This document shows, piece after piece, positions 16,625-23,180 of a stretch of 50,988 nucleotides of DNA (the stretch's first letter is position 1; every line of letters starts with the position of its first letter). The DNA is taken from IMG/VR virus record IMGVR_UViG_3300023442_000003, positions 1-50,988 of that record; one strand, 5' to 3'. This DNA is from a virus. The position numbers and the translations under genes were made by a program. The notes beneath the pieces were generated by a model. It had not been told where the DNA came from. It made no database searches and saw only the letters and a program-made list of their open reading frames with translations.

Positions 16625-17638
16625 GTAAGTATACACTGCGCGTACTCGCCTTAGGGTAGAAAATGTACAGTTGTGTATACTGAACTGTATATTTCCCGTT
16701 ATACGGTACTATGTATTGTTGTATCTACTAGGAAGTCATTGAAAACAAACGACATAATACAAAAACGATTGTATAGTTAGCTACAGCCCCTAAATAATAC
16801 AGTTTTAGATACTTGCTAAAGTAGAACTGGACACTATACACACCACGGGGAAAATCGTTTGGCGCCAGGGGGTTAGGTGGGGATTTCGCAGGTACCACGG
16901 ACTGTATAGTATATACTCTTATTATACAAATAGTTAGATAATACACTTTTTTTTCGTAGATACGTGTAATGTCAACTAACAAAAAGCGTAAAAAGCTCAA
17001 TGATTTCAACACCTTAGCGTTACTATACACTGTAACCCATTGAAATTCCAGCATAATCGGTTCCCGCATAGCATAACCTATTGAAATCACAAGGATTATT
17101 TATAACTATACACTGTAACCCCCTGATATTACAGCATAATCCTAAACTATACAATGGTTTATCGTTGTAAATCAATAGGTTAACCCCATCTGAAAAAGCT
17201 AACCCATTGAAATCATTACATTTTCACTAAACTATACGGAAAAAGGACCCCTGATCTACGAAAGTTTACAGTATAAACTATATAATCTAACTAATTTTGG
17301 CATTTTCTCTCGTAACCCCGTGGTACCACTGCATTTTTTCAGGCCCAAAAATGACTGAAAATCGGCCCACTGTATGCTTGTATCTACTAAGCCCGTAACC
17401 CCTTGGGGCTAAAGGCTTTTTTCACTATACACTGCTGTGTCCAGTTAGCTAACCCATTGGGATAACTGCATTATCCGAAACTATACACTAAAAATAACTA
17501 CCTAAACTGGACAGCAAAAACTATATAGTCGCGGTTTGACACCAAAAAATTTTTCCGGCAAATTCCCCGTGGCGCCGAAAAATTCCGGCACCAACAAGCC
17601 TGTATACTTATGGCCCACCATACACAAGGAGACACAAC
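16625..17638. promoter_or_regulatory. AT-rich control region with dense short repeats (possible origin)
   Basis: About 1 kb is visibly AT-rich within a GC-rich genome and contains no convincing gene. ACTATACAC occurs at 16833, 17022, 17105, 17424 and 17480, with variants at 17146 and 17231. A second element, TAACCC followed by a TTG- and GCAT-containing tract, occurs at 17033, 17116, 17181, 17200, 17313, 17396 and 17450; at 17022-17042 and 17105-17125 the two are joined. Iterated motifs in AT-rich DNA between operons fit a replication origin and/or a regulator-controlled promoter array. A TTGACA box at 17536 and TATACT at 17603 precede the next gene. Confidence 0.7.
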
Positions 17639-17950
17639 ATGGCTTTCGAGCACCTGTTCACTGACACCCAAGCACAACCTGAGGACGAAGAATACACACC
17701 CCTTCACCAGACCGACACCCTCCATCTGATCCCGGCCTACCGCCGTGAGACCCTTACCCCCACCGATGCCGGCTATGATTGGGCCGTGGGGCGGCAGTTC
17801 GTGGTGGTTGGCCCGGAGCTGACGCCACACCGTGGCCAGCGGATTACTGTTGCCGATGTGAAGACCCTCATCCAGTGCGGCATTCGCTACATTGACATCC
17901 AGTTCAACCGTCGGTTCGGCGACAGTGTGTTGGTGGAGCTGCGTCAATGA
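17639..17950 (+). CDS. Hypothetical protein (103 aa)
   Basis: ATG at 17639 has CAAGGAGACAC upstream. The protein is acidic at the N-terminus, then shows strands such as DWAVGRQFVVVGPE, a helix (ITVADVKTLIQCG) and strands at the end (IRYIDIQFNRRFG). The layout suggests a small mixed fold; no family is recognised. It is the first gene after the AT-rich control region and opens the accessory block that contains the RELHWP genes. Confidence 0.6.
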   Translation: MAFEHLFTDTQAQPEDEEYTPLHQTDTLHLIPAYRRETLTPTDAGYDWAVGRQFVVVGPELTPHRGQRITVADVKTLIQCGIRYIDIQFNRRFGDSVLVELRQ

Positions 17951-17958
17951 GGTATATC

Positions 17959-17997
17959 ATGGCCCATGTCGAAGGGCGGTGCGGCGATGTTGCGTGA
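17959..17997 (+). CDS. Possible 12-codon leader peptide
   Basis: ATG at 17959 preceded by TGAGGTATATC opens a 12-codon frame (MAHVEGRCGDVA) whose TGA lies inside the first codons of the first RELHWP gene. That is exactly where the stop of a full gene lies in the other four copies. It may therefore serve to couple translation into the RELHWP gene. The evidence is position only. Confidence 0.3.
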   Translation: MAHVEGRCGDVA

Positions 17998-18172
17998 GCT
18001 GCACTGGCCAGCCGTTGTCAGGGGCCGATGTGGCCTCTGGCCAGTACCCAAGGGCCATGACATCTGCAGCGGCGACGGTCCGCACTTCGGTGACGGCTGC
18101 ACCATGGGTCACGGCCATAGCTACGGGTTCGGTCTGCTCGATGGCCATGGTTATGGTACCAATGCCCCGTGA
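17987..18172 (+). CDS. RELHWP-family small Gly/His-rich protein, copy 1 (61 aa)
   Basis: The protein begins MLRELHWPAVVRGRCGLWPV, then PKG and a tail rich in Gly, His and Asp (HGHSYGFGLLDGHGYG), ending NAP. It is the most divergent of five paralogues: the core R-E-L-H-W-P-A is intact but the HVGRW part is changed to RCGLW. The ATG is placed at the position matching the other copies; an in-frame ATG 21 bases upstream is possible. Its last codons contain the start of copy 2 (11-base overlap), so the two copies are tandem. Function is unknown. Confidence 0.65.
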   Translation: MLRELHWPAVVRGRCGLWPVPKGHDICSGDGPHFGDGCTMGHGHSYGFGLLDGHGYGTNAP

Positions 18173-18380
18173 ACTGCACTGGCCGGCCATTGTCAGTGGC
18201 CATGTTGGCCGTTGGCCAATACCCGAGGGGAACGGCAGGGGCTATAGCGGCCACCAGCGCTACGGCAAAGGCAGGGGCTACCGCCAAGGCAATGGCCGGG
18301 GTTACGACGGCGATGGCGGCAATGGCTACCGCTACGGCAATGGCTACCGCTACGGTAATGGCTATGGCAATGCCCCATGA
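18162..18380 (+). CDS. RELHWP-family small Gly/Tyr-rich protein, copy 2 (72 aa)
   Basis: It starts MPRELHWPAIVSGHVGRWPI, then PEGNG and a tail of near-repeats such as NGYRYGNGYRYGNGYGNAP. The start has no clear ribosome site and overlaps the stop of copy 1, so reinitiation is likely. In the tail, nucleotide changes between repeats (GGC/GGT, TAC/TAT) are silent in this frame, while they change residues in the +1 frame, which supports this frame as the coding one. The TGA overlaps the ATG that opens the conserved leader of the next gene. Tails rich in Tyr, Arg, Gly and Asn are typical of self-associating proteins; that is inference. Confidence 0.75.
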   Translation: MPRELHWPAIVSGHVGRWPIPEGNGRGYSGHQRYGKGRGYRQGNGRGYDGDGGNGYRYGNGYRYGNGYGNAP

Positions 18381-18406
18381 ATACCAACCAACCAAGGAGA
18401 GAGAAT
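18377..18406 (+). promoter_or_regulatory. Conserved leader with ribosome site (after RELHWP copy 2)
   Basis: This 30-base stretch begins with an ATG overlapping the RELHWP stop, reads ATGAATACCAACC then ACCAAGGAGAGAGAAT, and ends at the next gene start. It holds a strong AAGGAG site. The upstream ATG is in frame with the next gene (adding MNTNQPRREN), but the leader length and frame vary between copies, so the downstream ATG is the real start. Confidence 0.75.
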
Positions 18407-18691
18407 ATGAAATCCAACAAACCACACGTCGTTGTCCTGAGTGCAGGCTTCGTCTACGCTTGCAAGAAGATGGAGATCGACTTGGAGAACCGACAGGTGA
18501 CGCTCTTCGACTGCCGGTGCTGTGCCCGGTGGGACATCGACGTGGGGCTGGTGAGCCTTCTGGACGGGCCGGACGCTTCCGACAGCATCGTCTTGCAGCC
18601 CTACATCCCCATCATAACCGTGGCGTTCCACAGCTACCTGCACAGCTTCGCTGTCAGCCCGGAAGGCTGGGAAAAGCACCTTGCCCCGTGA
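18407..18691 (+). CDS. Hypothetical protein between RELHWP copies (94 aa)
   Basis: ATG at 18407 has AAGGAGAGAGAAT upstream. The protein shows strands (HVVVLSAGFVYACKKMEIDL), a CRCC cysteine pair with further Cys nearby, and a C-terminal hydrophobic/aromatic part (PIITVAFHSYLHSFAV). The last codons (LAP, then TGA) coincide with the start of the next RELHWP element, so the C-terminus may derive from it. No family is recognised; the cysteines could bind metal. Confidence 0.6.
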   Translation: MKSNKPHVVVLSAGFVYACKKMEIDLENRQVTLFDCRCCARWDIDVGLVSLLDGPDASDSIVLQPYIPIITVAFHSYLHSFAVSPEGWEKHLAP

Positions 18692-18902
18692 ACTGCACTG
18701 GCCGGCCATTGTCAGTGGCCATGTTGGCTGTTGGTCAATACCCAAGGGTGATGGCGGTGGCTACGGCTACGGGTTCGGCTACCGCTACGGCCATTACCGC
18801 GTTGGCGAAGGCTTCGGCGGTGGCTACGGTGGCGGCTACGACTACCGCTCTGGCTACGGCAGAGGCTACCGCTACGGCTACGGCTATGACAGTGCCCCAT
18901 GA
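18681..18902 (+). CDS. RELHWP-family small Gly/Tyr-rich protein, copy 3 (73 aa)
   Basis: The start codon is TTG at 18681, matching the M-P-R-E-L start of copy 2, and lies 11 bases inside the previous gene. The core is nearly identical to copy 2 (RELHWPAIVSGHVGCWSIPK). The tail is dominated by Gly and Tyr (for example YGYGFGYRYGHYR) and ends SAP. The stop overlaps the next leader ATG. This copy is the richest in GY/RY pairs. The encoded product is judged real because differences from the other copies are mostly silent or conservative in this frame. Confidence 0.7.
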   Translation: MPRELHWPAIVSGHVGCWSIPKGDGGGYGYGFGYRYGHYRVGEGFGGGYGGGYDYRSGYGRGYRYGYGYDSAP

Positions 18903-18924
18903 ATACCAACCAAGGAGAGAGAAT
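18899..18924 (+). promoter_or_regulatory. Conserved leader with ribosome site (after RELHWP copy 3)
   Basis: This is the same leader as after copy 2, but four bases shorter (one ACCA step is missing). The shift puts its first ATG out of frame with the ATPase gene, showing that the leader itself is not translated as part of the next protein. The AAGGAGAGAGAAT ribosome site is unchanged. Confidence 0.7.
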
Positions 18925-19920
18925 ATGCGTGCAAGACTTTTGGCAGATACACTGGCACAGCTGGTGCGGCTGGGCCGCACCACGGTGTTGGAAGGCCCCC
19001 CCGGTGGTGGCAAGACGTCCATCGTCCACCAAGTCGGCGAACGGCTGGGGTTGCCGGTTATCGAGCGGCACCTGCCCACCATGCTGGTGGAGGATTTTGG
19101 GGTACCCTATCCGACAGACAGCGGGTTCGAATACCGGCTGCCGGACTGGTTCCCCCGAAAGGGTAAGGCCGGGACGGAGCAAGGCGGCATTCTGCTGTTC
19201 GACGACCGCAATCAGGCCGGACCGGACTTGCAGAAGGTGCTGGCGAACATCTGTCAGGCCCGAACACTGCACGGCGCTCCGCTGGCCGATGGCTGGGTGG
19301 TACTCAGCACGGGGAACCGGCAGAAGGATCGGGCCGGGGCCAACAGGGTGCTCAGCCACCTTCGGAACCGGGAGACCGTGCTGGATTTGGAGACGCACCT
19401 TGACGACAGCACGGCGTGGATGGTCTCCCATGGGGTGAAGTCCGAGGTGGTAGCGTTTCTGCGCTTCCGCCCTGCGTTGCTGCATGACTTTGACCCGCAG
19501 CGGGATCAGAACCCGACCCCTCGGAGTTGGGTGGAGGGGGTGTCTGCTGTCATGGGCGAAGTGCCATCCGAGGCGGAGTATGAAGTATACTCCGGCGCCG
19601 TCGGTGAGGGCGCGGCAGCAGAGTTTGTCGGCTTTCTCAGGGTATACCGGACAATGCCCGACCCGGACGACATTCTCCGTGGCGTGGACCCCAACCCCGT
19701 GCCGACCGACCCGGCTACCTGCTATGCTCTGACCGGGGCACTGGCCTACCGGGTTACCCCGGATACGTTTTACAGCATGGTCAACTACCTCGAAGGGATG
19801 CCCCCGGAGTTCGGGGTGCTGGCCGTAACCATGGCTGTTCGGAATGACCCGAGCATTGCCAGTGGCCAGACATCGGGGTTTGCCGCATGGGCAGCGGCCA
19901 ATAGCGATGTACTGTTCTGA
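18925..19920 (+). CDS. MoxR-like AAA+ ATPase (331 aa)
   Basis: The protein carries Walker A GPPGGGKTS (residues 24-32), a Walker-B-like ILLFDD (89-94; the usual final Glu is Asp), sensor 1 STGNR (128-132) and a candidate arginine finger in LSHLRNR (143-149). Size and motif spacing fit MoxR/ATPase_5-type chaperones that act with VWA proteins; a metallopeptidase/VWA gene lies two genes downstream. The frame is open far upstream through RELHWP copies 2 and 3, but that part is read in the wrong frame; ATG at 18925 with AAGGAGAGAGAAT is the start. The TGA lies inside the start region of RELHWP copy 4. Confidence 0.85.
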   Translation: MRARLLADTLAQLVRLGRTTVLEGPPGGGKTSIVHQVGERLGLPVIERHLPTMLVEDFGVPYPTDSGFEYRLPDWFPRKGKAGTEQGGILLFDDRNQAGPDLQKVLANICQARTLHGAPLADGWVVLSTGNRQKDRAGANRVLSHLRNRETVLDLETHLDDSTAWMVSHGVKSEVVAFLRFRPALLHDFDPQRDQNPTPRSWVEGVSAVMGEVPSEAEYEVYSGAVGEGAAAEFVGFLRVYRTMPDPDDILRGVDPNPVPTDPATCYALTGALAYRVTPDTFYSMVNYLEGMPPEFGVLAVTMAVRNDPSIASGQTSGFAAWAAANSDVLF

Positions 19921-20125
19921 ACTGCACTGGCCAGCCGTTGTCAGCGGCCACATCGGTCGCTGGCTACTACCCAAGGGCGACGGCTCCGGTGGCGGTTACT
20001 ACGTAGGCTATGGCTATCGCTACAACCATTACCGCCGAGGTGATGGCTCCCGCGACGGCTACCACTATGGCTTCGGCGATGGCTATGCTTCCGGTGACGG
20101 TGAAGGCATCGGTTTCGCCCCATGA
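19907..20125 (+). CDS. RELHWP-family small Gly/Tyr-rich protein, copy 4 (72 aa)
   Basis: ATG at 19907 overlaps the last codons of the ATPase gene by 14 bases and gives MYCSELHWPAVVSGHIGRWL, then LPKGDG and a tail with GYGYRYNHYRRGDG and GFGDGYASGDGEG. In the core, comparison with copy 2 shows silent changes at Pro, Ser, His, Gly and Arg codons and Ile/Val or Ile/Leu swaps, a pattern expected for a protein under selection. The +1 frame is broken here by a TAG. The TGA overlaps the next leader ATG. Confidence 0.75.
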   Translation: MYCSELHWPAVVSGHIGRWLLPKGDGSGGGYYVGYGYRYNHYRRGDGSRDGYHYGFGDGYASGDGEGIGFAP

Positions 20126-20150
20126 ATACCAACCAACCAAGGAGAGAGAC
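20122..20150 (+). promoter_or_regulatory. Conserved leader with ribosome site (after RELHWP copy 4)
   Basis: This is the third leader copy: ATGAATACCAACCAACC, then AAGGAGAGAGAC directly before the ATG of the DUF3150-like gene. It is one base shorter than the 30-base form, which again changes the frame but not the ribosome-site spacing. Confidence 0.7.
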
Positions 20151-21005
20151 ATGACAAGGATTGCTGACAAGGCGCTGCTGGTGCAGCTCAACATCAGCCA
20201 GTGGACGGCACGGAAATACGACCGCCGGGCTACGGCGGACGTGGCGCATACCAACGGCGTCGCTATCGACGTCGGGCGGTACAACAAGAACCTGCTGCCG
20301 GTGGGCAACATGCTCAAGGACGTTGCCAAGCTGGCGACGAGGGTGCGCACGGCGTTCTATGCCAACACCTTGCCGTGGGGTATGGAAGGGACGCAGTTGT
20401 TGCCAACCGACAACTTCCTCGCATTTCGGGATCGGTTCCAGAAGGACAAGGACGATTGGCAGCAGCTTGTCAGCCGCTTCGTCGATGCCTACCCGCAGCT
20501 TCGGGCCGATGCCGAAACCTGTCTGGGGCCGCTCTACAATGCCGAGGACTACCCCCGACCCGAAACCATCGGGCGGAAATTCAGGATGGAGCTGGCGGTG
20601 TACCCACTGCCGACCAACGATTTCCGGGTACAATTGGCCGATGAGGAACTCCAACGTATCCAGAAAGACGTTGAGGATCGCACCGAAGCGGCCAGCAAGG
20701 CCGCGATGGAAGCCCTGTGGAAACGCCTCTACGACAAGGTGGCGCATCTGGCCGACAAACTGGCTGCCCCGGATGCCGTGTTCCGCGATACCACGGTTAC
20801 GGGGTTGGAGGAACTGCTGGACCTCATCCCCCGGCTCAACGTGACCAACGACCAACAGCTTGAGGCACTGCGCCAGCAGGCTGTTGCGAAGCTCACGGCC
20901 CATGAGCCGGACCAGCTGCGGCACAACCCCGGTGTGCGCAAGGCGGCCAGCGATGCTGCTGCCGATGTTCTCGCCAAGATGGGAGCATTCATGGGTGCCG
21001 CGTGA
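20151..21005 (+). CDS. DUF3150-like protein (284 aa)
   Basis: The start NISQWTARKYDRRATADVAH and the following VDVGRYNKNLLP-type segment, then a helical body with TAFYANTLPW and LPTDNFLAFRDRFQ, match my recollection of the DUF3150 family, which is coded beside MoxR-type ATPases and metallopeptidase/VWA proteins in phages and bacteria. The C-terminal half (from about residue 165) is strongly helical and Ala-rich. Together with its neighbours it probably forms a chaperone-like complex whose substrate is unknown. The stop lies inside the start of RELHWP copy 5. Confidence 0.65.
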   Translation: MTRIADKALLVQLNISQWTARKYDRRATADVAHTNGVAIDVGRYNKNLLPVGNMLKDVAKLATRVRTAFYANTLPWGMEGTQLLPTDNFLAFRDRFQKDKDDWQQLVSRFVDAYPQLRADAETCLGPLYNAEDYPRPETIGRKFRMELAVYPLPTNDFRVQLADEELQRIQKDVEDRTEAASKAAMEALWKRLYDKVAHLADKLAAPDAVFRDTTVTGLEELLDLIPRLNVTNDQQLEALRQQAVAKLTAHEPDQLRHNPGVRKAASDAAADVLAKMGAFMGAA

Positions 21006-21180
21006 ACTGCACTGGCCGGCCATTGTCAGCGGCCACGTTGGCCGTTGGTCAATACCCAAGAGCGGCTACCGCTTTGGCGGCGGCCTCCACTACACTGGCT
21101 TTGGCTATGGCTACGGCTGTGGGTACAGCGGCTCTGGCTATGGCTACAATCGCGGTAGTAGCCTCAGCTTTGCCCCATGA
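20995..21180 (+). CDS. RELHWP-family small Gly/Tyr-rich protein, copy 5 (61 aa)
   Basis: The start is GTG at 20995, 11 bases inside the DUF3150-like gene, and gives VPRELHWPAIVSGHVGRWSI, then PKSGYRFGGG and a tail with YGYGCGYSGSGYGYNRG, ending FAP. The core differs from copy 3 mainly by silent changes (AGT/AGC, CAT/CAC, TGT/CGT being the one replacement). It is the last copy, and its TGA overlaps the leader of the metallopeptidase gene. Confidence 0.7.
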   Translation: MPRELHWPAIVSGHVGRWSIPKSGYRFGGGLHYTGFGYGYGCGYSGSGYGYNRGSSLSFAP

Positions 21181-21206
21181 ACACCAATCAACCAAGGAGA
21201 GAGAAT
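21177..21206 (+). promoter_or_regulatory. Conserved leader with ribosome site (after RELHWP copy 5)
   Basis: This fourth leader copy carries two silent-looking changes (AAC ACC AAT in place of AAT ACC AAC) and the same AAGGAGAGAGAAT site. It has the 30-base length and is in frame with the next gene, but the downstream ATG is preferred for the same reason as in the other copies. Confidence 0.7.
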
Positions 21207-22313
21207 ATGACCAAGGAAATCGAGACGAAGATCAGCCGGGCGAAAGCCCGGCTTATCACCAAGCACCCGTTCTTCGGTGCCATCGCATTGCGGCTGGAGA
21301 CGCGGATCACCGACACAGTGCCGACGGCAGGGACGGACGGCAAGACGATCATGTATAACCCGGAGTTCGTGGCTGACCTGACGGACGCCCAGACAGTGTT
21401 CCTCGTAGCCCATGAATGCGGGCATCCCATGCTGGAGCATCTGCACAGGATGAAGGGCCGGGATGCTACCCGGTGGAACAAGGCGGCGGATTTTGTCATC
21501 AACCAGCTGCTGACCGACGAAGGCATCGGGGAGTTCATCCCCGGCGGGTGTCTGGACAAGGCGCTCTACCAGCGTGGCAAGACCGCCGAGGGCATCTATG
21601 CCCTGCTGGAGAGCGAGGCCGAAGGCGGCGGGGTCGGCGGCACCGGGGCCGATCTGATGGAGCCGCAAGGGTCCGAGGCAGAGCAGGCGCAACAGGCTGC
21701 CGAGTGGCGGGTTGCCGTGGCACAGGCTGCACAGGCCGCACGCATGGCTGGCAAGCTGAGTGCTGGCTTGCAACGGGTTGTCGGGGAAGCTCTGCAGCCC
21801 AAGGTGCCGTGGCGCGATGTGCTGGCTCAGTTTGTCTGCAAGGCACGGACGAATGAGCGCAGCTTTGCGCGGCCCAACCGGCGGTTCCTGTCACAGGGGT
21901 TGTATCTGCCCAGCGTGACAGGGGAAGCCTTGGGCGAGATAGTGTTCGCCATTGACTGCTCGGGGTCGGTTGGCCCCAAGGAACTGGATCAGTTTGCCGC
22001 GGAGATGCAGGTGGTACACGAGGATATGCAACCGGCGAAGCTGCATGTGCTGTATTTCGATACCAAGGTTTGCCACAGCGACGTGTTCGAGCCTGACGAC
22101 ACGTTGATGGTTGAGCCGCATGGCGGCGGCGGGACACGGTTCAGCCCAGTGTTCCGACATATCGACGAGCATGGTCTTGAGCCGGTGGCAACGGTGTTCC
22201 TGACGGACCTGTATTGCAGCGACTTCGGGGGTGCGCCGGACTACCCGGTGCTGTGGGTAACGAACGGCGCAGTGGATGCGCCGTTCGGCGATGTAACCAA
22301 GATGGAGGCTTAA
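21207..22313 (+). CDS. Metallopeptidase-like protein with VWA domain (DUF2201-like, 368 aa)
   Basis: The N-terminal half has a zincin motif HECGH at residues 69-73 within VFLVAHECGHPMLEHLHR, and a second conserved-looking stretch WNKAADFVINQLL. After a Gly/Glu/Gln/Ala-rich linker (about 140-180) the C-terminal half is a VWA-like domain with the metal-site motif DCSGS (250-254) in IVFAIDCSGSVGP and later FLTDLYCSDFGG. This two-part build is known in DUF2201-type proteins paired with MoxR ATPases. It likely works with the ATPase and DUF3150-like protein upstream; the biological role in the phage is unknown. Confidence 0.8.
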   Translation: MTKEIETKISRAKARLITKHPFFGAIALRLETRITDTVPTAGTDGKTIMYNPEFVADLTDAQTVFLVAHECGHPMLEHLHRMKGRDATRWNKAADFVINQLLTDEGIGEFIPGGCLDKALYQRGKTAEGIYALLESEAEGGGVGGTGADLMEPQGSEAEQAQQAAEWRVAVAQAAQAARMAGKLSAGLQRVVGEALQPKVPWRDVLAQFVCKARTNERSFARPNRRFLSQGLYLPSVTGEALGEIVFAIDCSGSVGPKELDQFAAEMQVVHEDMQPAKLHVLYFDTKVCHSDVFEPDDTLMVEPHGGGGTRFSPVFRHIDEHGLEPVATVFLTDLYCSDFGGAPDYPVLWVTNGAVDAPFGDVTKMEA

Positions 22314-22314
22314 C

Positions 22315-22515
22315 ATGGACCTGACAACGGTATTTCTGATTGGCACAACAGGTGGTGTCGCGGCGCTGCTCGTGTCGCTCTACCTCGATGGCCGCGAGCT
22401 GCGCCGCAGGGTGGACTACTTGGAGCATGTCATCCGCAGCGCCGCCCGTGGGGAAGTCGATCTGCGGATGGTCAACGGGGAGGTACTGGCCAATGCCACA
22501 CGCATATATAATTGA
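22315..22515 (+). CDS. Small membrane protein (66 aa)
   Basis: ATG at 22315 follows GGAGGCTTAAC. The N-terminal half is hydrophobic (TTVFLIGTTGGVAALLVSLYL, residues 4-24) and the rest is a charged helix (ELRRRVDYLEHVIRSAARGE). It is a single-pass membrane protein with a short cytoplasmic coiled-coil-like region. No family is recognised. It overlaps the next gene by 23 bases. Confidence 0.6.
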   Translation: MDLTTVFLIGTTGGVAALLVSLYLDGRELRRRVDYLEHVIRSAARGEVDLRMVNGEVLANATRIYN

Positions 22516-22996
22516 CGAGGCGGTGCGCCGCTTGCGGCGTATCGGCATGGACGTGGACCCTGACGATATTCGGTGGAGCGGGTTCTATAGCCAAGGTGAC
22601 GGGCTGAGCTTTACGGGGTACATGTGGAGCTTTGCTCGGCTGTTCGTCGCGAGTGGCTGTGCGAAGGACAACTTCCCCATGACGTTCAAGCTGCTGTCCG
22701 GCTTTTCCGGGGAGCTGGAGTTCGTCATGAGGCGGTGGCCGGGCGGTCCCTATGTGCACGACCTGACAGTATTCGGAGACATGACCTACGCAGAGGGCTT
22801 CTACGACATGGCCATGGGTTACGACGATGTGCCGGTGCTGTTCGACATTCTGCTGGCCATGGATGAGGCCCTGTCTGACGAGGTGCAGGAGCTGGAGGAA
22901 ATATTCACCGACTATCTACGCGGCATCATGCGCGAAATCTACCGCCAACTGGAGGACTTCTACGATGAATACGAGCAAGAAACCGGAGCTGCTTGA
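22493..22996 (+). CDS. Hypothetical acidic protein with WSGFYSQGDG motif (167 aa)
   Basis: ATG at 22493 has GGGGAGG about 10 bases upstream. The segment DIRWSGFYSQGDGLSFTGYM is a motif I recall from a family of phage proteins of unknown function (sometimes annotated as antitoxin-like). The C-terminal half is very acidic and helical (ALSDEVQELEEIFTDYL). Such proteins are typical of phage accessory regions. Role unknown; DNA mimicry by the acidic end is possible but unproven. Confidence 0.6.
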   Translation: MPHAYIIDEAVRRLRRIGMDVDPDDIRWSGFYSQGDGLSFTGYMWSFARLFVASGCAKDNFPMTFKLLSGFSGELEFVMRRWPGGPYVHDLTVFGDMTYAEGFYDMAMGYDDVPVLFDILLAMDEALSDEVQELEEIFTDYLRGIMREIYRQLEDFYDEYEQETGAA

Positions 22997-23180
22997 CACC
23001 CATTGTATCCGCGAGGCAGACGATTTTTTCACCCTCTCCGCAGACATTGACCAAGCCCTGCTGGAGATACCGCAAAGCCCGGAGGACTCGGCTTATGCAC
23101 TTGGCATCGCGGAACTGCGAGAAATGGCACGGTGGTGCGACGCCGCAGCGAACTATCTGGAGGACCAAAGCAATGACTGA
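22965..23180 (+). CDS. Small acidic hypothetical protein (71 aa)
   Basis: ATG at 22965 lies within the end of the preceding gene, with GGAGGACTTC as ribosome site. The product is acidic and helical (EADDFFTLSADIDQALLEIP, LGIAELREMARWCDAAANYL). No family is recognised. The stop overlaps the start of the clamp-like gene, so the two are coupled. Confidence 0.55.
   Translation: MNTSKKPELLDTHCIREADDFFTLSADIDQALLEIPQSPEDSAYALGIAELREMARWCDAAANYLEDQSND

Noticed and set aside
16728-17090. Minus-strand 120-codon frame in the AT-rich control region
   Set aside because: Its composition follows the AT-rich repeats, it crosses the repeated motifs, and there is no ribosome site; it looks like a chance open frame.
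18169-19920. Long frame fusing RELHWP copies 2-3 with the ATPase (583 codons)
   Set aside because: The upstream part is the +1 frame of the mini-genes (Ala/Thr runs) and of the 94-residue gene; changes between copies are not conservative in it, and a good ribosome site precedes ATG 18925.
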